Shown one piece after another: positions 39,344-50,344 of a stretch of 64,000 nt of DNA. Origin of the DNA: Megaustenia siamemsis (lineage: Eukaryota > Mollusca > Gastropoda > Stylommatophora > Ariophantidae); the NCBI GenBank assembly GCA_032433765.1, contig JAVIAB010000102.1:9759991-9823990 (forward strand), in the 5' to 3' direction. The stretch's first letter is position 1. Each line of letters starts with the position of its first letter. The notes below the pieces were generated by a model. That model did no database searches. It was not told the origin of the DNA and saw only the letters and a program-made list of their open reading frames with translations. A program made the position numbers and the translations under genes.

Positions 39344-40328
39344 CTATCTATTGACCTTTCGAGCCGTAACCGGCCCATAGGGCGTAGACCAAGATACACC
39401 TTCTCCTATATGAATTTTTGTTCTAGCAGTTTTCTTTTAAAGATATTTTATCAAATCTCGCCATCTGTCTCTGTTCTGTGCAAGCAGTTCTATCTCATTG
39501 AGGGAGCCGATTCCTGCTGCTCTTGCCTCTCTCATCAATGTTCTTCTCAGTGTCTCCCTGGGTCTTCCTCTTTTTCTTTTACCTGTTGTTTCCCATATGA
39601 GGGCTTGCTTTGCTATTCGATTATTATCTCTTCTCATCACATGTCCAACGTATGACCATCGTCTTTTCTTTATTACTGAAGATATTAGTGGTTGATTGGC
39701 GATTTCTCTAATTTCCTCGTTTGTTTTGAATTCGTTCCATTCTATACCAAGTATTTTCCTTAGACATTTATTTTCGAATGCGTTCAACTTTGTTTCTATA
39801 TCTCTTGTTGTTTTCCAGCTTTCACACGCATACGTAAGGGTTGATAGTACATTTGATTTGAATAGCCTAAGTTTTGTGTTTGTGCTAATGAGTTTTGATT
39901 TCCACAACTTTTCAAGGCTTCTGAAAGACATTGCTGCTTTAGCCATTCTGATTCTAATTTCTTTGCTCGTATCCCCTTCTCGATCAATGTGACTTCCAAG
40001 ATAGATGAAGTGATCGATCTCTTCTACTGGTTTGTTTTCCATGTATATTTTGTCACTTGTTGGAATTAAACTTTTCATGACTTTAGTCTTTCATGATTGA
40101 CCTCAAGCCCAATTTTGCTGGCTATTGATGATAGTTCATTTGTGTTTTCCTGCATCGTTTTTATCTGATTGCTGATGAGAACTATGTCATCAGCAAAGTC
40201 CAGGTCCTCCAAATGGTCTCCTTGTATCCATTCGATGCCTTTATTACCAGTGCAGCATTTCTTCATTATGAAGTCCATAACAATTCCAAATAACAAGGGC
40301 GATAAAATACATCCTTGTTTAACCCCAG
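39344..40328 (-). mobile_element. LINE-B copy nested in hAT, 12-bp TSD
   Basis: CCTATTTGGTTT flanks it at 39332-39343 and 40329-40340. The minus strand encodes DLDFADDIVLIS (RT, near 40185-40220), EIDHFIYLGSHIDREG, ENKCLRKILGIEW, VGHVMRRDNNRIAKQA and a GKRKRGRPRETLRRTL C-terminus ending DLIKYL at 39437. One frameshift near 40085 separates two long frames. It is 5'-truncated within RT. The 3' side begins with a short CTATCTA tail. Confidence 0.92.
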
Positions 40329-40550
40329 CCTATTTGGTTTGGAGATGCGTAATAATAATAATTATAAAATAGTACGTAGATAAATAATAATTTCATGTAA
40401 GTTTCCTAAGTAATAAACTCTGGAAATATTTTTTGAAAATCTGGCGGAAATTCTGGCGTTATTTTTCGGATAATCTGGCGGAAAATCGCTGATTTTTGGC
40501 TCCAGTCTAGCGGATTGACACCGACGGCAGTTGGCAACCCTGGTGGTGAT

Positions 40551-40853
40551 AGCCATCCAATGATTTTCTTTTACCACCCGGATGTGATCATTTTAAAATG
40601 AGGAACTTTTAATCTGTGGCATGTTGCACCGCATTGCACGGGCAAGTCGTGGAGTGAACTCTTTCGGGAATCACGGGTTTTTGAAATGAGGGTGAGAATT
40701 AAAATTAGACAAAGGACAGTTGAGATTTTGGGTTGGTCATTCGATGCAGACAGCTTCCAGAACAGGTCAGTTACGATGTGGCAGTTTTTATCTAGTAAGT
40801 TAGATGTAAATTCCTGGAGAAGTATTAGTATTACTATTAGATTAGTATTTTAA
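40551..40853. other. Gap between hAT and piggyBac, no gene
   Basis: The pre-insertion target of both transposons. Short TAGTATTA-type repeats precede the piggyBac TTAA. Nothing coding seen. Confidence 0.4.
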
Positions 40854-43425
40854 CCCTCTACTGCATAGTGTGCCAGATATGGCACATACCGAATAACGTT
40901 ACATATGTAAATATTAATGAATGCAAAAATGTACTACAAACACAGAAGAGGATATATAGCTAAATGATTTGAGTGTTCTCCCTTTCTAGAAATCTTCAGT
41001 GAAGAAGTTAGAGTTCGTTATTGGTGACTCATCGGAACACACGCTTCGTCTGTGGCTTTGCTCAATGTGTTGAACTGTTTCTATTCTTATTCTCAGTGCT
41101 AGAGTTTTATAAAAATTATTTAATAGAACTATCACATTAATTATCAAAATTAACACTTCATTAGAGCAAAACAATTAACTAGTATTGATTAATTCGCGTT
41201 TCTAGCTTTGTGCCAGATGTGGAACATTGTGCAGTAAAACTACACACGCTTCCGGGGATTCCCCTTCGTCAGGCCGGCTCAGTGACACAACAAAAGTGTC
41301 AGTCTATCGTTTTCATTTTCAAGTGCTTTCTGAACGAGTGTGATTATAATCATCTATAATGAATACAGCTACATTTTATGGCAGCTCTGCACCAAAGAGA
41401 TCAAGATTTTTGCCGTCCAGTAGTGAAGATAGCAATTTATCTGCTGATTCTGATTGTGATGAATTAGACTACTACAGAAAGTAGGTACACATATTTCTAA
41501 CGCTCCTCAACTTGAGGGGTCTGATACAGATTCAGATGACACTGATCAAAATGATGTTGATCAGCTAACTGACATCATCTCTGTTCAGCCTGGCCCAAGC
41601 AGCCAGAATAAAAAAAAGAATGTTGGTCAAACAACTGCTACAAAAAAAAAGATTGACATCAGCTGGAGACATGAACCTCAGAGCTTTGTGCCTGATGAGG
41701 GCATGTTTTTGGGAGATAGTCTGCTGTCTGAGGACATATTGAACTTTCAAACACTATATGAGTTTTTTAAGTTTATATTCACAACAAAAATAATTAGACA
41801 TATTGCATTACAGACTTGCCTGTATGCAACTCAATGTAGACCTGAAAAACCTTTGGACATTGACAATTCTGAAATTGAAGTGTTTCTAGGAGTTCTGTTG
41901 TGGATGTCGTTGATTCAGCTTCCCAATACACGCATGTATTGGAAACCAGAGGTAAACATTAATGTCATAACAAGTAAGATGCCGATCAATCGGTTTGAAG
42001 AGATTAAGAGATATTTGCATTTTAATGACAATAGTACAGCAGCTCAACGTGGTCAACCTGGATTTGATCGTCTCTGCAAGATAAGACCATTGCTTGATAT
42101 GCTGAATGAACAGTTCAAACAAGTACCTGTTGAAGAAAGTCTCTCTGTAGATGAGCAAATGTGTGCTTTCAAAGGTCAACACAGTCTGAAACAGTACATT
42201 CCAAAGAAACCTCACAGATGGGGTTATAAACTATTTGTTCTGTCAGGAGTATCTGGCTATCCTTACAACATAGAAGTTTACACCGGTGAGGAGAAAGGAT
42301 GCCCTGACCAAAACATGAACTGTGGTGCAAGCGGAAATGTGGTTTTGCGGTTATGTGATGTTGTGCCAGAAAAAAAGAACCACAAAGTTTATTTTGATAA
42401 CTTTTTCAACAGCCCAGAGCTTCAGCTTTGCCTTGCAAAAAAAGGTATTCTTTCACTTGGAACTGTTCGAATGAATAGAGTACCTAAGTGTAACATAATA
42501 TCAGATGCTGATTTGAAGAAGAAAGGAAGGGGCGCATTTGATGAGGCATCTGCAGTACACGACTCAGTTAGAATTTCTTGTGTTAGGTGGTTTGATAACC
42601 AACCTGTCAATTTTCTGTCAACATTTGTGGGCAGCCAACCAGTCGGCAAAGCAAGGAGGTGGTCAAAAGCACAGAAGCAGTTTCTAGAAATTGACTGTCC
42701 CAGTGTTGTTGCTGTTTACAATAAACACATGGGAGGTGTTGATTTATTAAATTCCCTTTTGGGACTTTATAGAATACAGCTACGGTCCAAGAAATGGTAT
42801 TTTCGTTTGTTTACACATTTACTGGATGTGTCAATCATATCAGCATGGCTGCTATATAGGCGCGCGCAACTGCAGCTTCGTAGTCGTCCAAAAGATGTCA
42901 TCAGCCTCAACGACTTCAAGCAGCAAGTTGCTGAATGTTTGTGCAAGTGTGGCAAATCTTCAACACCTCCTACTGTAAAAAAGCGAGGCCGCCCAAGTAG
43001 TGAAGTGGAATACCAACTTCAGCTGAAGAGAACTAAAGGTCCAACAGCCGCAGTTCCCCTTCAGGCAGTCAGAAAGGACGAAATAGGTCATTTTCCTGTT
43101 GTATCAGATACACGACAAAGGTGCAAAAGACCCAATTGTACAAGCAAATCCTTTATTCAGTGCATCAAATGTGCAGTGCATTTGTGCTTGAACAAAAATA
43201 ACAGCTGCTTTGTTGAATTTCATGTTATGTAAAAAATCCTTTTTTTTTGTGTAAATTGTTCATTGTGTGCGCAATGTGCCATATTTGGCACAAAGCTGCA
43301 AATGTATTACAAAATAAAATATTTTTAAAATAAACACATATTTTGTATACTGTATGTATTTTAATGTAAGAAAATTAGAAAAAAAATTTGGGGGGCAAAT
43401 TTAAAATAATTCATGCAATAGAGGG
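40854..43425 (+). mobile_element. piggyBac-superfamily transposon, nearly complete
   Basis: 2,572 bp between TTAA sites (40850-40853 and 43426-43429). The ends are inverted, CCCTCTACTGCAT at the left and ATGCAATAGAGGG at the right (one mismatch). Each end also carries an 18-bp self-complementary subterminal motif, TGTGCC-N6-GGCACA (40869-40886 and 43275-43292). A transposase gene fills the interior. TTAA targeting and CCC-starting TIRs are diagnostic. Confidence 0.95.
41360..43232 (+). CDS. piggyBac transposase (DDE_Tnp_1_7), one N-terminal frame break
   Basis: Cut-and-paste transposase acting on TTAA sites in the nucleus. The likely ATG is at 41360 (an acidic, Ser/Asp-rich N-terminus). A stop at 41481 and a switch of frame there interrupt it; the rest is open from about 41482 to 43232. 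The catalytic Asp triad is visible: SVDEQMCAF (42146-42172), VYFDNFF (42388-42408) and HMGGVDLLNS (42726-42755). It ends in the usual Cys-rich C-terminal finger (CKRPNC, CIKCAVHLC, CF) at 43120-43215. About 620 codons in all, normal for the family. Apart from the break at about 41480 it looks intact. A shorter product from a later start would keep the catalytic core. Confidence 0.93.
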
Positions 43426-43429
43426 TTAA

Positions 43430-43990
43430 GTATTAATTAAGTATAGTTAGTAGTAACAGTGAGTAACAGTCAAGAAGAGACTTTATTTTATTATGAAGCT
43501 GGTAGCTTCTAACAGTGCAGAGACTTTTGTATTAATTGTGAGTGTTATCAATATCACTAGCAAAAGAGCAGAGACTTTGGTATTATTTGTGAGTGTTATC
43601 ACTATAAAATAATAGCTCATTTCAAATCACGTGCCCAACTTCAAAACTAAACGCTATTGCTCAGTAACCGTTTATTAAAAACTGTTGAAATTTTCCAAAT
43701 GTTATTAGAATGCAAAAGACCCTTTAAATGTATATTTAACAAATATCTTGCAGCTGCAGTTTTCTTAAAGCGGCGAATTTCTTTGATGTTTGTCAAAATT
43801 GTAAATTGTGAACCCCTAAATAATAGAAATTACCGTAGTTGCTGGTCTATGATTAATTTTCACTAGGTAAAGGCGTGGCCGTAATGGGGAAATAACTGAA
43901 TAAGGAAAAACACCAGGAGAATTATTAATTATTGTCTTCTCAGTTCTAGGACGGACGATAATATCAAGGTATACCTGTATGTCCAATTTT
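43430..43990. other. No gene recognised
   Basis: AT-rich. A ~33-bp word around CAGAGACTTT...TATT...GTGAGTGTTATCA is repeated at 43517 and 43567. No open frame of interest. Confidence 0.4.
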
Positions 43991-43997
43991 CATAGTT

Positions 43998-44022
43998 GTG
44001 TGGTCCTGAAAAGGACCGTTTG
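43998..44022 (-). terminator. Histone-type 3' stem-loop (orphan)
   Basis: Minus strand AAC-GGTCCT-TTTC-AGGACC-ACACA: a six-base-pair stem and TTTC loop with the flanking bases of animal replication-dependent histone mRNA ends (core 44002-44017). No histone coding sequence is visible upstream on that strand (44030-44400). It may be the remnant of a histone gene, a retrocopied 3' end, or chance. Confidence 0.5.
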
Positions 44023-44029
44023 TTGAACT

Positions 44030-44995
44030 AATTTAAGGTAATATAGGGGCCAACATTGTGGGGGCTATATACTTTCATTCTGAATCAGACGAGTTTAAAA
44101 GATTAATAACTGTTTGGGGTTGAACATTCCACAAACTATCATTTTTCCAATATTCCTCTTCCTGTTTTAAGACGTGATTTTGGTATTATTGTGAGTGTGC
44201 TCACGACTGTTGACTTGAGGAGGCTAGTGCCAGCATGCATCTACAGCATTGTCAGTGAGTCAGGCAGGAATGAGAGGCCACCATCATGGTGACCATGAGT
44301 GCGGCTATGGAAATTTGTGAATTACAGGGCAGGAATTGTTGTGTACAATAAACGTTAATTGTTGAGTTTCCATGGTGTTGGTACCTGCTTTGTTCATTGC
44401 TAGCTGTGTTGTTGTCTGGTCCTAGACGACGAACGGGTCAGGGTGTGTCCGGAACCACAGGCATATACAGTGCGGAGTACAATCAGAATGATCAACAGGC
44501 AGTTCGAGACGTCCAGGTCAGTGCAAATGACTGACATCCAAGGTGGCTGGTAGAGTACAACAAGGGCTCAGAACTCTACGAGTTTCTGTTGACAAATCCA
44601 TATAGGCAGTTCGAGGGAGAGCTCAGGCCGCCATTAGCTGTGTGAAGGGTTCCAGAGTCCAGCAGGGGGATGGCTCAGAGTTCAGCAAGCTGTCTATGTG
44701 CATCTTCATTGTAAGGTGCATAAGGGTGCAACTCCGGTGCAACTCCTTAACAAGTCCTTCCCACAATGAAGTGGGGAACCAGTCAAGACAACGCGGGCAA
44801 GAGATAACTTGCCTAATATAATTTCTATTGTCCAGCTTCTACAGTGAAGGGGTGCCGCAGGTGAGGGAAAGGCCTGTGTCACTCACGGGCAGTGGTGCCT
44901 TATGTGTGGTGCCCACAACGTCACTATTAGTGCACGAAGTACGCGGCAGGCTTAAGAAAGGAGCCTGTTACAATTTGTGTCATTAAGCCTGTTAC
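44030..44995. other. No gene recognised
   Basis: Mixed-composition DNA with an AATAAA (near 44348) and several GTG/CAC-rich words. I considered an LTR but found no TG...CA-bounded direct repeat. Confidence 0.35.
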
Positions 44996-44999
44996 AACT

Positions 45000-45152
45000 A
45001 GATATGATGTCTCACTACCAAGAGATCACGGGAGGGCAAAGCCTTGAAGAAACCATGGATTAGATCATTTTCTGCTGCCTGTGTTGGGGATTGAACCCAG
45101 GGCCCTCTTGTCTAGAGGCTGATGTCTTACCTCTAGACCATCCAGCCCCCAT
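45000..45152 (-). mobile_element. tRNA-derived SINE, family SINE-3
   Basis: On the minus strand: GGGGGCTGGATGGTCTAGAGG (A box TGGTCTAGAGG), then a B box GGGTTCAATCCCC (45087-45099) and a short body sharing a 16-bp word (at 45049) with the weak SINE-like piece at 13860. Clear tRNA-like head with no tRNA 3' structure, so not a functional tRNA. Confidence 0.75.
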
Positions 45153-45194
45153 TATGTTGATTCAGCTCCACTTATCTAAAGAGTAACTCTTTTG

Positions 45195-45545
45195 AATTAA
45201 AGTTTATCTAATTCATTGTGTCCCACAACCTTTGTAGAATGTTGCAGTCTTCATAGCCTATCTGAAAGAATCTCTACTCTAGCTAAGTCTCTCATAGTTT
45301 TCTCATGTTCTTTGATGTCTTTAAACCACCTTCATCATAGCCTGCCCCTGTCTAATCTTCCTGGAACCATGCTTTCCATTACTCTACTTTCCAGCCCACT
45401 GTCTTTTAATGTGGCTACCATATTTTTCCCCCGTTTGTGGGCCAGTTCTATTCAATATGTTCAAATCTTTTTATATATCTTCCTTGCCCTTCATTATAGA
45501 AATAGAAAGTGCCCAAAGGCTCTTCCAATGTAATAGTTTTGTTGT
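45195..45545 (-). pseudogene. LINE C-terminal relic
   Basis: The minus strand reads MESMVPGRLDRGRL, RWFKDIKEHEKTMRDLAR and related words with stops between, resembling LINE C-terminal ends. The segment at 63255-63560 is a related relic. Confidence 0.5.
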
Positions 45546-45730
45546 TTTTTTAGGTTGCCTATGATTCACAACAATTTGTTAGATGCCCTCAGCAATTTTA
45601 ATTTTATAGCCTTGTTTGATTTTGATTTTTGTGTTGCTGCTTATAATTTAAAAAAAAATTTGCCTGGCAGCCTCCATTGTTAGTTATTACAAATTGCACA
45701 TATTCATAATCTGTTACAATTTTGTTTCAG

Positions 45731-45777
45731 CTGTCCAATGTCAGGACTTACAATGGATAAAGATGGACATAAAGATG
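45731..45777 (+). CDS. Candidate host-gene micro-exon 3
   Basis: 47 bp between TTTTGTTTCAG (ending 45730) and GTATGT (from 45778). In the phase required by the preceding candidate exon it reads CPMSGLTMDKDGHKD with no stop, then leaves one base that fits the exon at 47947. Strong splice signals; too short for any family call. Confidence 0.6.
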
Positions 45778-45904
45778 GTATGTTTTAAATGTATTGTCAG
45801 TTCCCATTTTAAGTTAGTTTTCTTTTATTGTTATCCACTATTTATTATTTATAACATCATTGAGGGGCTATATAGAATATGATGAACTGAACAATTAGCC
45901 TGCA

Positions 45905-46395
45905 ATATTTAGTCACATGCAAGAGGAACTTTCTTTGCATTGGGAAACATGGAAATCCAAAGAAATTAGGTTAAATACAAAGATAAACATTTTCAACTCA
46001 AATGTTAAGTTGGTCCTATTATATGGCTGTGTAACATGGAGAACAACAAAATTGACAATCACTAAGATACAGACTTTCATTAATGGATATTTACGCAGAA
46101 TAAAAGGATGGAAATGGCGCTAGATAGGACACACACTACGGAAGTCAACTGTGAGTATTACACAACAGGCCCTTTTTTGGAATCCCCAGGGGAAAAAACA
46201 AAGAGGAAGACCAAGGAATTCTTGGAGAAGACAGATAAAGGCAGAGATGAAGATGATGGGGAAGACATGGAATGATCTTAAAAGAATGGCAAAAAAACAG
46301 AACGACTTGGAAAGTGTTTGTTGAAGACCTATGCTCCACTGGGAGCTAAAAAAGGTAGGAGTAGAAGATTTAATCACACATGATGAACTCATCTC
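45905..46395 (+). pseudogene. LINE-E C-terminal relic with internal deletion
   Basis: It matches 56150-56670: LSLHWETWKSKEIRLNTK, LYGCVTWRTTKLTI, FINGYLRRIKGWKW, then QALFWNPQGKKQRGRPRNSW. About 85 bp present in the other copy (56350-56435) are missing here between two copies of a short repeat. Confidence 0.85.
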
Positions 46396-46407
46396 TAATT
46401 TGGGAAG

Positions 46408-46668
46408 CCAAGGTAGCTAAAGGTTACTGAATTGGACTACTAAGGACAAGAGTCAAGAGTTCGGGTTCAATCCTGATCGATTACTTCCATGTTTTCCCAG
46501 CCTTAAATGGGTACCATGTTTTTTTGGGGGGGAAAGTAAATAAAACAGCATGAGCACAATGCCGACCACCGCTCTGCCCATCAGTACTTAGGTACGGCCT
46601 CTTGTAGACGTAACTATCACCTACGCCTAAGTGCTCCACACTGACTATCTTATTCCCTAATGGACATT
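46408..46668 (+). mobile_element. tRNA-derived SINE, family SINE-4
   Basis: Head AAGGTAGCTAAAGGTTACTG with an A-box-like region and a B box GGGTTCAATCCT (46462-46473). A body follows with CCAGCCTTAAATGGGTACCA (46498-46517) and a run of G near 46526-46532. The 63-codon minus-strand frame over it is fortuitous. Confidence 0.65.
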
Positions 46669-46669
46669 T

Positions 46670-46985
46670 CACAATTAAGTCCCGAAAATGCAGTTATATG
46701 CCAACGATGCCACATGACTTATATTGGTGAGCCCAGGAGATGTTTAGCGGAAAGATTTTGTGAACATCTTCGAGATGTTTAACGGAATACTGGCACACCA
46801 GTGCCTTCCCACTTCAATTCCTCAGACCACAAGGCCAAAGACAACATCCATATCACAGGTATTATCCTTTGCCACTCCGGCGACTGGAGCCGATTTGCTT
46901 TAGAGAATCACCTTATAGTCCAATTTGGTTCGCTGACCCCATGAGGCATGAATGTATCTCACTCATACACATATTTTCCCTTTAA
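46670..46985 (+). pseudogene. Penelope-like element: GIY-YIG endonuclease relic
   Basis: Plus strand: CQRCHMTYIGEPRRCLAERF (46700-46760), CEHLRDV, a stop, then GTPVPSHFNSSDHKAKDN (46795-46848) and FALENHLIVQFGSLTP (46892-46945). This is the GIY-YIG nuclease order of Penelope retroelements: a Tyr-Ile-Gly motif, a conserved Arg, then an NTGTP...HFN block and the E-Gly-Leu end. The RT part is absent and the frame has stops. Confidence 0.8.
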
Positions 46986-47945
46986 TTGCTCCTATCCTAT
47001 TACATATCTTCTCTGCTGCTCATGTTTGGGCACTTTAGTCTATCCACTATGCCATGCTATTCATAGCTCTCCTCCGCTAGATTAATTCACTGTGATAATA
47101 CAGTGGTCTCCTATACCTCTTTTGTCTGTGCTACTTACCTTTCACGTGTTTTTTTAGTGTAATTAATGTAAGTAAACTAATTTAATTGACATTTGTTGAT
47201 GTGCATATGCATGTGTGTGTGTGGGCATCTTAGATGCTTATAGACAGTGTCTTTACAGTCAAGGTAACCAAGACAGTGTTCCCCCCACTCACATATTTTT
47301 AGAACCCTTTACACATTTGATGCTCCCACTAGCAGGGCATGATTACAGCGCACACCTGCGAATCATTCTTTCTCATTCAGGCCATGGTCCACGACACATT
47401 GAGGAAATTTTACGTTTCTTTGTCCAGTTTCAAGTATTTTGTTTTAGATGTTTAATTACTAGTTAGCTATGTAGTATTAGTTTTATTTACTTACATATCT
47501 GTGTGTGTGTTGTTTGTTTGTTTGTTCATTTTATTGAGTCAAAACGTTGTTCAAATTTGTGTTGTCTATCAATTACGTAAAGCTTTTACCATACCAATTT
47601 TTCTATTTTTAAAAAATTCTCCCTCACATTTAGCTTTACTGCAGCTTTGCATTTTTATGCTTTCATTTGCATTTCTTTGCCGTAACCCAGTTTGCGTACA
47701 CACACATGTAAAAATATGCACATATATTTCTTGTGTAAGCTATTTGTCATTTTACCTAATCCCTGTTGTAAAAGTATTTGAAGTATCCAAAAGTATGTAA
47801 AAGTATCTTTATCAAGTCATTTCATAAATAATAGCCAAACAAAAATTAATAGTAGAAAGGTAGTAAAGCTTTATGATCAGACCACCAACATTTGTTTTGT
47901 GGTAGTTCAACTTGTATTTCTGAATAAAACCACATTCTGTTCACA
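46986..47945. other. No gene recognised
   Basis: T-rich DNA, possibly 3' flank of the Penelope relic followed by intronic DNA. A TGTG run lies near 47213 and a CCCCCC run near 47281. Confidence 0.4.
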
Positions 47946-47946
47946 G

Positions 47947-48023
47947 CTCTGGCAGAGGATAGGAAATATCCGCTCTCCCTCTTCAAGTCAAGTTTTCAAG
48001 TACCAAATGATGAGGATAAATTG
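47947..48023 (+). CDS. Candidate host-gene exon 4
   Basis: 77 bp between ACATTCTGTTCACAG (ending 47946) and GTAATT (from 48024). In the phase dictated by the previous candidate exon it reads LAEDRKYPLSLFKSSF then QVPNDEDKL with no stop, ending on a codon boundary, as the exon at 56722 needs. Confidence 0.6.
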
Positions 48024-48054
48024 GTAATTACTCATTAATCTCTCACTTCTTCTG

Positions 48055-48205
48055 TTATGTTCCAGGTCTCGTTGATGTCTTGAATCCACCTTCTTGGTTT
48101 GCCTCAGATGAATCATCCAGGATCCATGCCTTCCATGTTCTTTCTATCCCGCTGTGTCTTGAAGTGACTAGCATTTTAATTTCCTCTGTAGGATGGTGTA
48201 CGTCT
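48055..48205 (-). pseudogene. Short LINE C-terminal relic
   Basis: Minus-strand words KTQRDRKNMEG and GKPRRWIQDINETWN match the usual C-terminal end of another APE-type LINE. Isolated and degenerate. Confidence 0.5.
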
Positions 48206-49860
48206 AAAATCACCTGTTATTGTTCTGATTTCTGTGAACATTTTTAGTCTTTCCCTTGATGTAGTGTAGAAGAGGAGGAAGAAATGGATGGAGAGAGTGA
48301 AGGAGAAAGTAGAGAATAAAGAGCAGTCTAGAAGTGAGGGGGCAGATAGGCGAGACGAAAAAACCAGGTTAAAAAGAAGTAAAAAAAGTATAAAAAGAAG
48401 TTACAGAAAAAAAAATAGACGATGCAGCAAAAACGTGCAAAGTGAAGGTCATGTCTAGGATGTGGGTGGTCAGTTATGCGTGGGAAGTAAGATGAAACAC
48501 GGGAAAGTGAAGGCCGTGAGGAAATAAAAACAAGGTCAAGGAAACCAGACATTAAGACCAAGGTTAGGAGACAAGGGATTGAGATTCGCGTGCAAAGTGA
48601 AGGTCATGCCTAGGACGTGGGCGGTCAGACATGCGTGTGAAGTAAGATGCTGATTGGCTGACAAGAGCCAAACTTAAGAGGTGAACAAAAAAGTTTAGGA
48701 AGGACTCTAGAGAAACCCTGGGAGACAGCACACAAGTACTGGTAACAGCTTGATCAGGACCTGTTAGCGATAGAGTAGAACGCAAATCAGCTAAACAGTT
48801 GTGAAGTTAAGCATTTAGGAACTTTTAGAAGCATTTTTGAGAAAAACATGCGATAGTTAGGAGTAGCAGAAGTAAGTTACAGTGAGACGCTGTGGACTGA
48901 AGACCGCCACATAGCATAGTGTTAGTTTAAGTTAGGGATGGGCCGACGATGGGTCAGTTTGTAATTAGTTTAGTTATCAGCATGAATGCGTGTGGATCAC
49001 TAGAGGAGTGCACTCCAAGTATGCAAGTGACAAGCTAGTGTGTGCAACCATATTATATGGAAACAGAATAAAAGTTGGAATAACTTTTATATTCAAGCGT
49101 TTGTCTATGTTATCCCATTATACATATCTTGCCTTGCGTCATCCTTCTGGGCACAAACCAAATAACCAACAAGTTGTCGCGGCAAAACACAACGTAAGTC
49201 TTCGTAACACGAGGTTAAAGATTAGCATCCAGTAAGCCCAGACATGAGTGACCTCAATATAAACACAAGGGCCACATTCCAGAGAAGGTCTCGGGGAGAG
49301 AACGGACAGGGGCTCGAAGGCATGTGTGTCTCGAGCTAGCTGCTGATGAGTAGACATAACAGAACAGCTGATCATCGTCCGAATAAGATCAATCAAACGA
49401 CACAACACATCATCCCCACTACAGTAGCTCTTCCATTCTGTGACAGACTTTCATAATATACTCTTTTTTTTTTTGTTTATCATCTAACTGCTTTTGAGTA
49501 TTTTCTGTATTCGTGGCTAGTTAGCTTCACTCATGTTTGCTCCAGTATTCTCCCTTTCTTCTAAGAGTCAAATGTTTTTATTGAGATTTAGTTCAGCCTC
49601 ATTCTTTAGTACAGTATAGTAAATTATTGAAACTTGCTGAATTTGCAGTATGTTTGAAATTGTTGTGCTCAAGATGTAACTTTGATGTCACTTATGTTAA
49701 AAATATAATTTAAAATGTTTGAATGGCTGCTTGCAAATTTGTATTTACATTTCATTCTGAAATGGGGTTCATAAAAAAAAAGGATGTACTGACGCTCTAT
49801 TCACGTTAAAATAGCTAGATGAAAAGACACAATCAAAATGTGTACATAGTGAGGAATTGT
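48206..49860. other. No gene recognised; contains a ~60-bp direct duplication
   Basis: CGTGCAAAGTGAAGGTCATG begins a ~60-bp word at about 48434 that recurs at about 48591 with few changes, so the unit is about 157 bp with two copies. AATAAA lies near 49067. Neither LTR boundaries nor open frames could be established. Confidence 0.4.
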
Positions 49861-49864
49861 CTAG

Positions 49865-50335
49865 GTTGACATTGACAAGGAAAAAGCATTTGACAGAGTA
49901 AACAGAACAAATATGGGAGATAAAAACCACCTACGTAGTAAGCCAACATCTAACCAACCTCATTAAATGTCTCTACATCGACAACAACTATGCAGTCAGA
50001 ACAGCAGCAGATTACACAGAACACTTTGAACTTAGATCTAGTGTAAGTCAGAGGTGTTTACTATCCCCATTTCTGTTTATTACAAAAATGGACTATATAT
50101 ACAAAATAGCCAATCCATAAGAGACAGAGGAGATCAATGAGCTGCTATTCGCAGACAATCAGGCTCTAATACATGGAAAAATGGAAGACCTACAAGAACA
50201 CTTAGACTCAACAGCACAGGCACAAAATGCAGCATGAAAATCAACAAACCAGAAGTCCTGAATATCACAAAAGAGAAGCATAATATAAACATAACTATAG
50301 ACTGCATACAACTAAATAAGATAATATTATGTCAA
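49865..50335 (+). pseudogene. LINE RT relic of another family
   Basis: Plus-strand frames recover IDKEKAFDRVNR (49875-49910), CLYIDNNYAVRTAA (49972-50013), CLLSPFLF and LLFADNQALIHGKMEDLQEH (50139-50198), that is RT motifs in the correct order with a degraded FADD box. Frameshifts between them. It borders LINE-A' at about 50340. Confidence 0.75.
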
Positions 50336-50344
50336 ATGAAAAAA

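Larger units (their letters stand above)
38376..40542 (+). mobile_element. hAT DNA transposon relic with perfect 8-bp TSD
   Basis: The ends are inverted: CAGGGTTGCCAACT at 38376-38389 and its complement at 40529-40542. Subterminal TCCGCTAGA words follow on each side. GTGGTGAT flanks it at 38368-38375 and 40543-40550, the 8-bp duplication typical of hAT. Only a 5' BED-finger remnant of the transposase remains inside, and a LINE-B copy (39344-40328) is nested in it. It cannot transpose on its own. Confidence 0.92.

Noticed and set aside
44100..44995. Possible LTR (AATAAA, GTG/CAC-rich words)
   Set aside because: No second copy, no TG...CA ends and no primer-binding site or gag/pol were found.
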